Assembly (NCBI RefSeq): GCF_900104605.1
Contig: NZ_LT629960.1
Location: forward strand, 1,364,001-1,428,000
From: Tidjanibacter massiliensis
GTDB taxonomy: Bacteria > Bacteroidota > Bacteroidia > Bacteroidales > Rikenellaceae
DNA length: 64,000 nucleotides
Direction of reading: 5' to 3'
The translations under genes and the position numbers were made by a program. This document shows, piece after piece, positions 9,637-17,842 of this stretch (its first letter is position 1; each line of letters begins with the position of its first letter). Below the pieces are notes generated by a model, which searched no databases, had not been told where the DNA came from, and saw nothing but the letters and a program-made list of their open reading frames with translations.

Positions 9637-11098
9637 GAGATACCTCTCCGCAGCGACGGCCCTCCTGTCGGCCTTCGTGCTGTCGGTAGCCTGCACCTCG
9701 GTGGACGATACGCTGGGAGCCGGTCTCATTCCCGGCGGAGGGGAGAAGCTTTCCATCCACATCGACACACTCGGACTTGGCGAAGGCGAACGGATAAGGG
9801 CGTTCCAGACCTATACGGATTCCATCGGGCTGCGGGCCTCGACCAAACACATGCGCGGTGCCATGAACGTCAACGTAGGTTATATCGGTTCGGCGGAGGA
9901 GAGTTTCTTCGGCAAGACCGTGGCGGCTTCCGTATTTTCGGGGCTGCCCGCTCAGGCGCTTACCCCGAACTTCTTCAAGAACCGCAAGTCGCCGTTCGAC
10001 TCGGTCAAGCTCATCGTCAACATGAAGTACGTATGCGGCGACCCTTCCGTACGGCAGACTTTCAACATCTACCGGCTCCGCGATTCGCTCGCCTATACGA
10101 CGGACACGATATACTACCATTCGTTCCGCTACGAAGACCATATCGACAGTGAACCGCTGTTCAGCTTCGAATATTCGGGCGAACCGGATGAAATCGAAGA
10201 GATAAAGCTCGATATCCTTCCGCAGGGACAGTTGCTGCTCGACGAACTGGCGGCCGCAGACACCACCCTCTTCTACTCCGACAAGGCTTACGAATTCCTG
10301 CGGAAATACAAGGGGTTCGTCATCGCTCAGGCTCCCGGAACTCCTGCCAATGCAGCGATATATGCCAACTACCTTCCGAACTGCAACATGAACTTTTACT
10401 TCCAGCGGGAGAGGGACCAGTGGGAGATAGACCTCGACGACGACAACAAAGAAAAAGAGGTCACGGCCTACATGCAGTGGTACTTCTCCGACGCCGACGG
10501 ACTCAAAACGATGTCGGTGGCAAGCATCCGCCACGACTACACGGGTACGCCGCTCGAAGGGGTGCAGAACGGAGGGGAGGTAGCCGCCGACGAAACGGTC
10601 TACGTGCAGGGACTCGGCGGCGTGACAGCGACGCTGAAATTCCCGGACGGTTTCTTCGACGCCATGAACGCCCTCAAGCCATCGGAGGATTACGGACTGT
10701 ACATCAACCAGGCACACATGTTCGTATGGCTGGAAGGAGAGACAACGGAAGCATACGACAAGGCGTTCCAAAAACTCGGCAGTTACTCCGATTACGGCAG
10801 CATGACCGTTATCCCGGATTACTATATATCGGACGCCTCCACGGGGAGCCTCACGATACCCTACGACGGTACGCTGAACCGCAACCCCGGCAAGGGATAC
10901 TACCGAATGGACATCACCTCGTTCCTGCAGCACGCCTTGCAGCACGACGACGAAGAGAGCAGGCAGTTGACGCTGGCCCCTACCTACACGCCCTACGAGC
11001 CCTTCGCCGACAATACGTCGGTCCTTCTGGCGGCAGACAGCGACAAACCGGTCAGAGTCAAGATAACATACACCCTCATCGAGCCGGACGGCGAATGA
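9617..11098 (+). CDS. DUF4270 lipoprotein
   Basis: A 493-aa surface or periplasmic lipoprotein. The start at 9617 overlaps the GT5-like gene by 20 bases and gives MKSFYNKRYL, a hydrophobic stretch and the lipobox LSVAC, with the modified Cys at residue 26. The rest is a beta-rich domain of the DUF4270 family, with a segment of acidic residues (DLDDDNKEKE) near 275-284. The molecular function of the family is not established. The overlap with the GT5-like gene suggests a joint role, possibly in handling glycans, but this is inference. A hairpin terminator follows 14 bases after the stop. Confidence 0.9.
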   Translation: MKSFYNKRYLSAATALLSAFVLSVACTSVDDTLGAGLIPGGGEKLSIHIDTLGLGEGERIRAFQTYTDSIGLRASTKHMRGAMNVNVGYIGSAEESFFGKTVAASVFSGLPAQALTPNFFKNRKSPFDSVKLIVNMKYVCGDPSVRQTFNIYRLRDSLAYTTDTIYYHSFRYEDHIDSEPLFSFEYSGEPDEIEEIKLDILPQGQLLLDELAAADTTLFYSDKAYEFLRKYKGFVIAQAPGTPANAAIYANYLPNCNMNFYFQRERDQWEIDLDDDNKEKEVTAYMQWYFSDADGLKTMSVASIRHDYTGTPLEGVQNGGEVAADETVYVQGLGGVTATLKFPDGFFDAMNALKPSEDYGLYINQAHMFVWLEGETTEAYDKAFQKLGSYSDYGSMTVIPDYYISDASTGSLTIPYDGTLNRNPGKGYYRMDITSFLQHALQHDDEESRQLTLAPTYTPYEPFADNTSVLLAADSDKPVRVKITYTLIEPDGE

Positions 11099-11111
11099 AC
11101 GACAGAGTAAC

Positions 11112-11143
11112 GAACCTAAAGGATGCCTTTAGGTTCTTGTTTT
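11112..11143 (+). terminator. Intrinsic terminator after the DUF4270 gene
   Basis: An 11-bp perfect stem (GAACCTAAAGG with CCTTTAGGTTC, loop ATG) is followed by TTGTTTT. Confidence 0.8.
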
Positions 11144-11171
11144 AATCAAATTCACACAAGCGCAGAAAGTT

Positions 11172-13511
11172 ATGGCGCAGGAGAAACAACGCAATACTGA
11201 CACGAAGAAGACACACGAAAACCTCGTCATCGTCGAGTCTCCGGCAAAGGCGAAAACCATCGAAAAATTCCTCGGCAAGGACTACACCGTCATGTCGAGC
11301 TACGGTCACATCCGCGACCTCTCGAAAAAGGAGCTCGGCATCGCCATAGACGACAACTTCAAACCCGATTACGAGATATCGCCCGACAAGAAGAAACTCG
11401 TCGAATCGCTCGCCAAGAGTGCGAAGGAGGCCGAACGGGTTTGGCTCGCATCCGATGAAGACCGCGAAGGGGAAGCCATCGCCTGGCACCTGACACAGGT
11501 GCTCGGCCTGCCGGTAGACCAGACGCGGCGCATCGTTTTCCACGAAATTACCAAGAGCGCCATCATGGCCGCCATCGAGAATCCGCGCACCATCGACATG
11601 AACCTCGTCAATGCGCAGCAGGCACGGCGTGTACTCGACCGGCTGGTCGGATTCGAACTCTCGCCGGTACTCTGGAAGAAGGTCAAACCGTCGCTCTCGG
11701 CCGGAAGAGTCCAAAGCGTCGCAGTGCGCCTCATCGTCGAGCGCGAGCGCGAGATAATGAATTTTCGAAGCACCCCCTACTATCGGGTCACTGCCCGGTT
11801 CTACCGCACGGACGACCCTGCCAAAACCCTTTTCAAGGCGGAGCTCGACCGGCGGTTCGATTCGGCCGAAGAGGCTGAAGGATTCCTCGGGACGTGCAGG
11901 GAGGCCGACTTCCGGGTACTCAGCAGCGAAAGCAAACCTGCCGAACGCCACCCGGCCGGGCCGTTCACCACATCCACACTCCAGCAGGAGGCGGGACGCA
12001 AGCTCGGCATGTCGGTATCGCAGACGATGGCCGTCGCCCAGCGGCTTTACGAAAACGGTTACATCACCTACATGCGTACCGATTCCCAGAACCTCTCCTC
12101 GCAGGCCATCGCAGCCGCCCGGGAGGAGATAATCAAGATGTTCGGAGAGGAGTACAGCAGCGCCCGGAAATACAAGACCAAAAGCAAGGGAGCGCAGGAG
12201 GCCCACGAAGCCATTCGCCCCTCCTATCTCAACCGCCAGCAGATAGAGGGCTCGCCGGAAGAGAAACGTCTCTACGACCTGATATGGAAACGTACGGTGG
12301 CTTCGCAGATGTCGCCGGCACGGATAGAGAAGACGGTGGTATCCATCGCAGCCGGAGAATCGCCCCACAAGTTCACCGCTACGGGCGAGGTCATCCTGTT
12401 CGACGGTTTCCTCAGGCTCTACTCCGAAACCGTAGAAGATGAAACGGAGGAGGGACAGGAGAATACGCTGCCCGAACTGAAAGCGGGCGACGGACTGAGC
12501 TATCAGGATATATCAGCCACGGAACGCTTCACCCAGCCTCCGTTCCGTTACAGCGAGGCATCGCTGGTGCGACGGCTCGAAGAGCTCGGCATCGGCCGGC
12601 CGTCCACCTATGCGCCGACCATCTCCACCATCATCAACCGGGGATACGTCATCAAGCAGAACAAGCAGGGAACCAAACGCAGCTACCGGCTCATCCGGCT
12701 CGAAAAGGGCAAAATCAGCTCGAAAGAGCTTTCGGAAACCACCGGCCGGGAGAAGGCCAAGCTGACGCCTACCGACATCGGCATGATTGTCAATGATTAT
12801 CTCGACAAACATTTCGAGGAGATACTCGACTACAACTTCACGGCCAACGTGGAGAAGGAGTTCGACGAGATAGCGGAAGGAGGCAAGGAATGGACCAACA
12901 TGATTCGGGAGTTCTACACCGCCTTCCATCCCACCGTGGAAAAGGCGCTCGAAGAGCTTCCCGACCGCAGCGGCCGGGAACGCATTCTGGGAACGGACCC
13001 CAAAAGCGGCAAACAGGTTTCGGCACGCATCGGCCGTTACGGTCCCATCGTACAGATAGGGAGCGCGGACGACGAGGAGAAACCGCGCTATGCCAGCATG
13101 AAGAAAGACCAACTGATTGCCACCATCACCCTCGACGAAGCGTTGGCCCTCTTCGAGCTTCCGCGCACGCTGGGCGAGCTGGACGGCAAAGAGGTGGTCG
13201 TATCAATCGGGAGGTACGGCCCCTACATCCGCTACGACGGCAAATTCACCTCGCTGCCCAGAAAGGACGACCCCTACTCCGTCACGCTGGAACGTGCCGT
13301 AGAGCTTATCCATGAAAAAGAGAGTGCCGCCAAGGCATCGAAAGAGCCCATCAAGGTCTTCGATGCCGAACCGGAGATAAAGGTACTGAACGGCCGTTAC
13401 GGTCCCTACATCGCATCCGGCGGCAAAAACTACCGCATCCCGAAAGATACCGACCCGGCAACGCTCACGCTGGAACAGGTCAGGGACATCATGGCGAAAT
13501 CCAAAAAATAA
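11172..13511 (+). CDS. topA: DNA topoisomerase I (type IA)
   Basis: A 779-aa enzyme that relaxes negative supercoils by passing one strand through a transient break. The TOPRIM domain begins VIVESPAKAKTI (19-30) and has the acidic SDEDREGE triad region (94-101). The catalytic Tyr300 is in ITYMRTDS. The C-terminus has no four-cysteine zinc fingers. Instead, three repeats with GRYGP motifs lie between about residues 615 and 760, as in many Bacteroidetes topoisomerases. The ATG at 11172 gives a charged N-terminal tail before the TOPRIM domain. Confidence 0.97.
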   Translation: MAQEKQRNTDTKKTHENLVIVESPAKAKTIEKFLGKDYTVMSSYGHIRDLSKKELGIAIDDNFKPDYEISPDKKKLVESLAKSAKEAERVWLASDEDREGEAIAWHLTQVLGLPVDQTRRIVFHEITKSAIMAAIENPRTIDMNLVNAQQARRVLDRLVGFELSPVLWKKVKPSLSAGRVQSVAVRLIVEREREIMNFRSTPYYRVTARFYRTDDPAKTLFKAELDRRFDSAEEAEGFLGTCREADFRVLSSESKPAERHPAGPFTTSTLQQEAGRKLGMSVSQTMAVAQRLYENGYITYMRTDSQNLSSQAIAAAREEIIKMFGEEYSSARKYKTKSKGAQEAHEAIRPSYLNRQQIEGSPEEKRLYDLIWKRTVASQMSPARIEKTVVSIAAGESPHKFTATGEVILFDGFLRLYSETVEDETEEGQENTLPELKAGDGLSYQDISATERFTQPPFRYSEASLVRRLEELGIGRPSTYAPTISTIINRGYVIKQNKQGTKRSYRLIRLEKGKISSKELSETTGREKAKLTPTDIGMIVNDYLDKHFEEILDYNFTANVEKEFDEIAEGGKEWTNMIREFYTAFHPTVEKALEELPDRSGRERILGTDPKSGKQVSARIGRYGPIVQIGSADDEEKPRYASMKKDQLIATITLDEALALFELPRTLGELDGKEVVVSIGRYGPYIRYDGKFTSLPRKDDPYSVTLERAVELIHEKESAAKASKEPIKVFDAEPEIKVLNGRYGPYIASGGKNYRIPKDTDPATLTLEQVRDIMAKSKK

Positions 13512-13544
13512 AGGTCCGAAACCGAAAGCGGACACGATACGACA

Positions 13545-13574
13545 GAGAGGCTGTACCTTCAGGTACAGCCTCTC
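13545..13574. terminator. Bidirectional hairpin between topA and the peroxiredoxin gene
   Basis: A 13-bp perfect stem (13545-13557 with 13562-13574) with loop TTCA lies between convergent genes. There is no T-run on the plus side. Confidence 0.6.
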
Positions 13575-13610
13575 GCATAAACGGTACGCCGCGGCTCCCG
13601 CCGCTGCCGA

Positions 13611-14246
13611 TTAATGCCTGCTCAGGTAATCCGACACACCGGCCCCCGTCGCACTCATCGCATCCTTGCCTTTGGCCCAGTTGGCGGGACAGACTTCGCC
13701 GTACTCTTCGAAGTGCTGGAGTGCATCGACCATGCGGATGACTTCATCGACACTGCGCCCCAGCGGCAGGTCGTTGATGACCATATGCCTTACGATACCG
13801 CCCTTGTCGATAAGGAAAAGCCCGCGGTAGGCTACGGGAGCACCGCCCTCGAACAGGAGTTCATCCTCTTCACCCGACAGATACTCTCCACCGAGGACGC
13901 CGTAATTCTCGGAGATGGTTTTCGTCGTATCGGCGATTATCGGATACTTCACCCCTTCGATACCGCCTCTGTTTCTGGGCTGGCCGAGCCAGGCCAGGTG
14001 GGAATACTCCGAATCAACCGAACAGCCTACTACCTGTACGCCGCGGGCCTCGAATTCGCCCAGTTTCTCCTGGAACGCATGCAGCTCCGTCGGGCACACG
14101 AACGTAAAATCCATCGGGTAGAAAAACAATACCACATACTTTTTCCCCTCGTACTGGCCGAGGGTGAAGTCCTGTACAATCTCGTTTCCGTTCACTACCG
14201 CCGTCGCACGGATGGCAGGCGCCTTTTTTCCTATCAAAGATTTCAT
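13611..14246 (-). CDS. Peroxiredoxin (AhpC/Prx1 type, 2-Cys)
   Basis: A 211-aa typical 2-Cys peroxiredoxin that reduces hydrogen peroxide and organic peroxides in the cytoplasm. The peroxidatic Cys51 is in FTFVCPTE and the resolving Cys186 in VCPANW. The conserved Arg and Thr of the active site are present. No AhpF-like reductase gene is adjacent, so the reductant (AhpF or thioredoxin) is encoded elsewhere. A strong promoter lies about 45-75 bases upstream of the start at 14246. It faces topA, with a hairpin between them. Confidence 0.95.
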   Translation of the reverse strand: MKSLIGKKAPAIRATAVVNGNEIVQDFTLGQYEGKKYVVLFFYPMDFTFVCPTELHAFQEKLGEFEARGVQVVGCSVDSEYSHLAWLGQPRNRGGIEGVKYPIIADTTKTISENYGVLGGEYLSGEEDELLFEGGAPVAYRGLFLIDKGGIVRHMVINDLPLGRSVDEVIRMVDALQHFEEYGEVCPANWAKGKDAMSATGAGVSDYLSRH

Positions 14247-14287
14247 ATCTCCTTATGTTTTAATGAATGATTCCGGTTTATCCGATA

Positions 14288-14321
14288 CAAAGATACAGAC
14301 TCTTACTATAAGAATAACAAA
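14288..14321 (-). promoter_or_regulatory. Promoter of the peroxiredoxin gene
   Basis: On the minus strand TATCTTTG (14295-14288) is the -7 element and TTTG (14321-14318) a -33 element, 22 bases apart. The same architecture precedes the SRP RNA gene in this window. Confidence 0.65.
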
Positions 14322-14434
14322 CAAGAGCACAATCCACGATTGTTATTTCTTATATACTCATAAGCAAAAAACATACCTTCGGAAAGGGGAAAAGCAAAAA
14401 GTCCCGCCGCCTCCCGAAAACGGTGCAAGGATGA

Positions 14435-15142
14435 TTACCGACCGATGATGAAGATGGCAGGCCGCTTGTTGAGGTCGGGCCTCGGCCTGGAATGCCATAC
14501 GGCTACCGGCAGGGTAAGAATGAATTCGGAGGATGCAGTGATGTCGGCTGCCACCGTCAGGCGCGTATGGGGCGAAAGCACTGCGAGCATCTCCTCCAGC
14601 AGTTTCGCATTGCGGTAGGGCGCTTCGATGAAGAGCTGCGACTGTCCCTCACCCAATGCCCTTTTTTCATACATCCGCAGGGCTTTTGCCCGCTCCGGCG
14701 GCTTGACGGGAAGATAGCCGTTGAAAGCAAACGACTGCCCGTTCTGCCCGGAGGCCATCAGCGCCAACAGGATGGAAGAGGGACCGACCAACGGCACCAC
14801 CCGGATACCCGCCCGGTGGCACAGCGCTGCTATCTCCGCACCTGGGTCGGCTACGCCGGGAACTCCGGCTTCGGATATGAATCCGGCATCCCTGCCGCCG
14901 AATAGCGGTTCCAGCATGGACGGAAGTTCCTCGGGACGGGTGTGTTCGTTGCACTCCACGAAGGTCAGCTCCTCTACCGTGCGCCCCATCCCTCCGCGCC
15001 CGAGGAAACGGCGGGCCGAACGTACATTCTCCACGATGAAATAGTCGAGCGCCTCCACTACCGGCCGGTTCGCCTCCGGAAGGACGCCGTAATCCGTCCC
15101 TATCGGGCACGGTATCATATAAAGTTTTCCGTAAGAGGCCAT
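14435..15142 (-). CDS. RsmI-family SAM-dependent methyltransferase
   Basis: A 235-aa protein of the tetrapyrrole-methylase fold. It resembles RsmI, which methylates the ribose of C1402 in 16S rRNA. The N-terminus KLYMIPCPIG corresponds to the RsmI start, and FISEAGVPGVADPGAE and PLVGPSSILLALMASG match the SAM-binding segments. Bacteroidetes often have two such paralogues, and this one is divergent and somewhat short, so I do not assign rsmI. The ATG at 15142 follows a GGAG sequence and gives MASYGKLYMI. An in-frame ATG at 15163 is less likely. Confidence 0.85.
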   Translation of the reverse strand: MASYGKLYMIPCPIGTDYGVLPEANRPVVEALDYFIVENVRSARRFLGRGGMGRTVEELTFVECNEHTRPEELPSMLEPLFGGRDAGFISEAGVPGVADPGAEIAALCHRAGIRVVPLVGPSSILLALMASGQNGQSFAFNGYLPVKPPERAKALRMYEKRALGEGQSQLFIEAPYRNAKLLEEMLAVLSPHTRLTVAADITASSEFILTLPVAVWHSRPRPDLNKRPAIFIIGR

Positions 15143-15226
15143 CTCTCCGCTCCATTCGAACACCGGCGCCCGGTCTCCCTATTCCCCGCCGCGGCACGCC
15201 GTGCGGAGAGGCCGGCAGGTTCCATT

Positions 15227-17614
15227 TTACTCTTTCAGATAGATACGCTTTACCCGTTCCGACACGGAGGTCATGATTTCATAGGGAATGGTACCCAGCA
15301 GAACAGCCATATCCGAAACGGTATTGCCTGGCGTGCTGCCGAATACGGTCACCTCATCACCCTCCGAAACGTTCATTCCCGTCACGTCCACCATGCAGCT
15401 GTCCATGCAGATGCGCCCCACAATCGGAGCCGGCCTGCCGTTCACGAGCACGCTCCAGTTTCCGCATCCGAGCCGGCGGTCAAGTCCGTCCGCATACCCT
15501 ATCGGAATGGTTGCCAGCCGCGAATCGCGCGCGAGCTTTCCGCTGCGGCCATACCCCACCGTCTCCGACTGCGCCAGTTCCTTCACCTGCACGATGCGCG
15601 TCAGCAGCCGGCTCACCGGACGCAGCGCCTCCCCCTCCGTACAACTGACGCCATAGAGTCCGATACCGAGACGGCACATGTCGAACCGCGCCTCCGGGAA
15701 ACGCTCCATGCCGGCCGTATTCAGGATGTGCATCAGGGGACGGTAACCCAGACCGTCGGCAAGCGCCTGCACCGTCCGCCGGAAATAGTCTATCTGCGAA
15801 CGGGTGAAGCCGTCCTCTTCGGGCATGTCGGCCGCCGCCAGATGGGAAAATACCGACCTTGCGGCTACGGCACCCGCTTCGCGCCGCAGAAAGGCGGCCA
15901 GCTCTGGCATATCCTCCATCCGGAATCCGAGGCGGTGCATCCCGGTGTCTATCTTGATGTGTACGGGCCAGGAGGTCTCCCCGGCATCCCGCACGGCCGC
16001 GATGAAACGCTCCAGCGACCGGAAATTGTATATCTCCGGTTCGAGACGGTTGGCTACCATCAGCGCAAAACTGTCCGAATCGGCATTCAGCACCACTATC
16101 GGCATGGCGATACCCTTCTCACGCAGCGTCACTCCTTCGTCGGCGAAAGCCACCGCAAGGTAGTTCACCCCCTGTTTGTCGAGCATGTCCGCCACTTCGA
16201 AATTTCCGTTGCCGTAACACGACGCTTTCACCATGGCCATCATCTTCACCCCGTCGCCCACCAGCGCACGGTAGTGATTGAGGTTGTGCCTCATGGCGTC
16301 GAGGTCCACCTCCAGCACAGTCGTATGGCTGCGGCGGTCGAGTTGATGCAGGATGCGGATGACCCCCGTGTCGGAGTTGCCGCGCAGCAGGATGGCCCGG
16401 CCCGCTATGCTGTCCTGCGTACAGTGACGGATAAACTCCTCCGCCGTGCGGTAGAACTCACTCCCCGCACCGAACGCGTCGCGGCACGCCGAGATACGTT
16501 CGCCGACGCCGACGAACCGTCCGATACCGGCACTCCTGACCATGGCGCCCACTTTGCCGTAAAGTTCCCAGTCGGGCATGGGGCTGAAGGGAATGTCCGA
16601 CATGATAAGTACCTTCTCGCGGCTGCCGGCCACTCCGGTCAAATAGTCGAGCGCCATCGGCAGCGAATTGGCGTCGGTATTGTTCATGTCTGTCACGATG
16701 ATGGAACCGGCGATTCCCTCCCGCATGCCGAGCCGCACGGCCACGGGCTGCAGCTCGGAAAGCTTCGGAACGACCGTCGCGGGCGGCACCCCCACCGCAT
16801 CGTAAAAAGCGGTCACGAGCGCCTTGTTGCGGCGGGCCACCCCGTCTTCCCCCTCCTCGGGAAGCAGACATTCGTAAGGCAGGGCATCGCGCAGCTCCGC
16901 TTCGGGTGCTTTCGCCCGCAGCGCCTCCTCTATCAGCGGCTCGCCGCCGCAGTAGACGATGCTGCGGCATGTCGCGAAAAGCTGAGCCTTCTCCCGCATC
17001 TTCTGACGGTCGGACTGGAAATTCTCGCCGTGCTCCGGACCGAGATGGGTAAACACCCCTACGTCGGGCCGGATAATGGCCGCCAGCCGGTCCATCTCTC
17101 CCGGACGCGATATGCCCGCCTCGATGAGGGCGATGTCCTCGTTTCCGGTCATCATCAATATCGAAAGCGGCACGCCGAGCTGGGAATTGTAGCTGCGCGG
17201 ACTGCGGAAAAGCGACACTCCCTCCGGGGCGGCCTGCGCTATCCACTCCTTCACGGTGGTCTTCCCGCTGGAACCGGTGATACCGACTACCGTTCCGCTG
17301 AACGACAGTCTGTAATGAGCCGCCAGGGCCTGCAGTCCGGCCAGCGACTTGTTCACACGCACGAATCCTGCACCCGGCCAGGCCGAAGCGTCCACCTCGC
17401 GCTCCACCATGAAACCGCGCACTCCCCGGCGGTACAGTTCGCCGATGTGGTCATGGCCGTCGTGGTTGCGGCCCCGTATCGCCACGAAGAGCGCGGCTCC
17501 ATCCCTGGCAACACTCCGACGGCTGTCGGCCATCACGCTGCGGACAGTGACATCCTCGCCGCAGAACGTGCCTCCGCATATCGCGGCTATCTCGCTTACA
17601 GAATACTCCATCAC
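15227..17614 (-). CDS. Bifunctional MurF-like ligase / alanine racemase
   Basis: A 795-aa fusion known from Bacteroidetes. The MurF half should add D-Ala-D-Ala to the UDP-MurNAc tripeptide; the racemase half makes D-Ala from L-Ala. In the MurF part the ATP loop GITGSSGKTT is at 111-120, YNSQLGVP at 142-149 and the GPEH segment at 192-195. The usual YNAN-type and KGSR motifs are replaced by MNNTDAN (310-316) and RGNS (411-414). The racemase part starts near 433, with PLP lysine Lys463 in MVKASCYGNG and the second catalytic Tyr in IPIGYADGLD. Two Met codons lie at the start (17614 and 17611). The RsmI-like gene follows 84 bases downstream. Confidence 0.93.
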   Translation of the reverse strand: MMEYSVSEIAAICGGTFCGEDVTVRSVMADSRRSVARDGAALFVAIRGRNHDGHDHIGELYRRGVRGFMVEREVDASAWPGAGFVRVNKSLAGLQALAAHYRLSFSGTVVGITGSSGKTTVKEWIAQAAPEGVSLFRSPRSYNSQLGVPLSILMMTGNEDIALIEAGISRPGEMDRLAAIIRPDVGVFTHLGPEHGENFQSDRQKMREKAQLFATCRSIVYCGGEPLIEEALRAKAPEAELRDALPYECLLPEEGEDGVARRNKALVTAFYDAVGVPPATVVPKLSELQPVAVRLGMREGIAGSIIVTDMNNTDANSLPMALDYLTGVAGSREKVLIMSDIPFSPMPDWELYGKVGAMVRSAGIGRFVGVGERISACRDAFGAGSEFYRTAEEFIRHCTQDSIAGRAILLRGNSDTGVIRILHQLDRRSHTTVLEVDLDAMRHNLNHYRALVGDGVKMMAMVKASCYGNGNFEVADMLDKQGVNYLAVAFADEGVTLREKGIAMPIVVLNADSDSFALMVANRLEPEIYNFRSLERFIAAVRDAGETSWPVHIKIDTGMHRLGFRMEDMPELAAFLRREAGAVAARSVFSHLAAADMPEEDGFTRSQIDYFRRTVQALADGLGYRPLMHILNTAGMERFPEARFDMCRLGIGLYGVSCTEGEALRPVSRLLTRIVQVKELAQSETVGYGRSGKLARDSRLATIPIGYADGLDRRLGCGNWSVLVNGRPAPIVGRICMDSCMVDVTGMNVSEGDEVTVFGSTPGNTVSDMAVLLGTIPYEIMTSVSERVKRIYLKE

Positions 17615-17842
17615 TTACATTATTCTTTTCTACTTCCCGGACCGAAACCGCTGCCAAAAATTTTTTCCGTACAATTTTCGCACCGGAAAACCGCATCCGC
17701 CCCCGCCACATCCGCACGCACGGCGGCAACTGCCGACAGGGAGAAAGTGCGCCGCGACCCGTCTTGCGCGGATGCCGCTAAAATAGCACTTTTTGACGCG
17801 CCTTATCCCCTGCTGCGCTATTTTATTTCGCCCGCACGGGGA

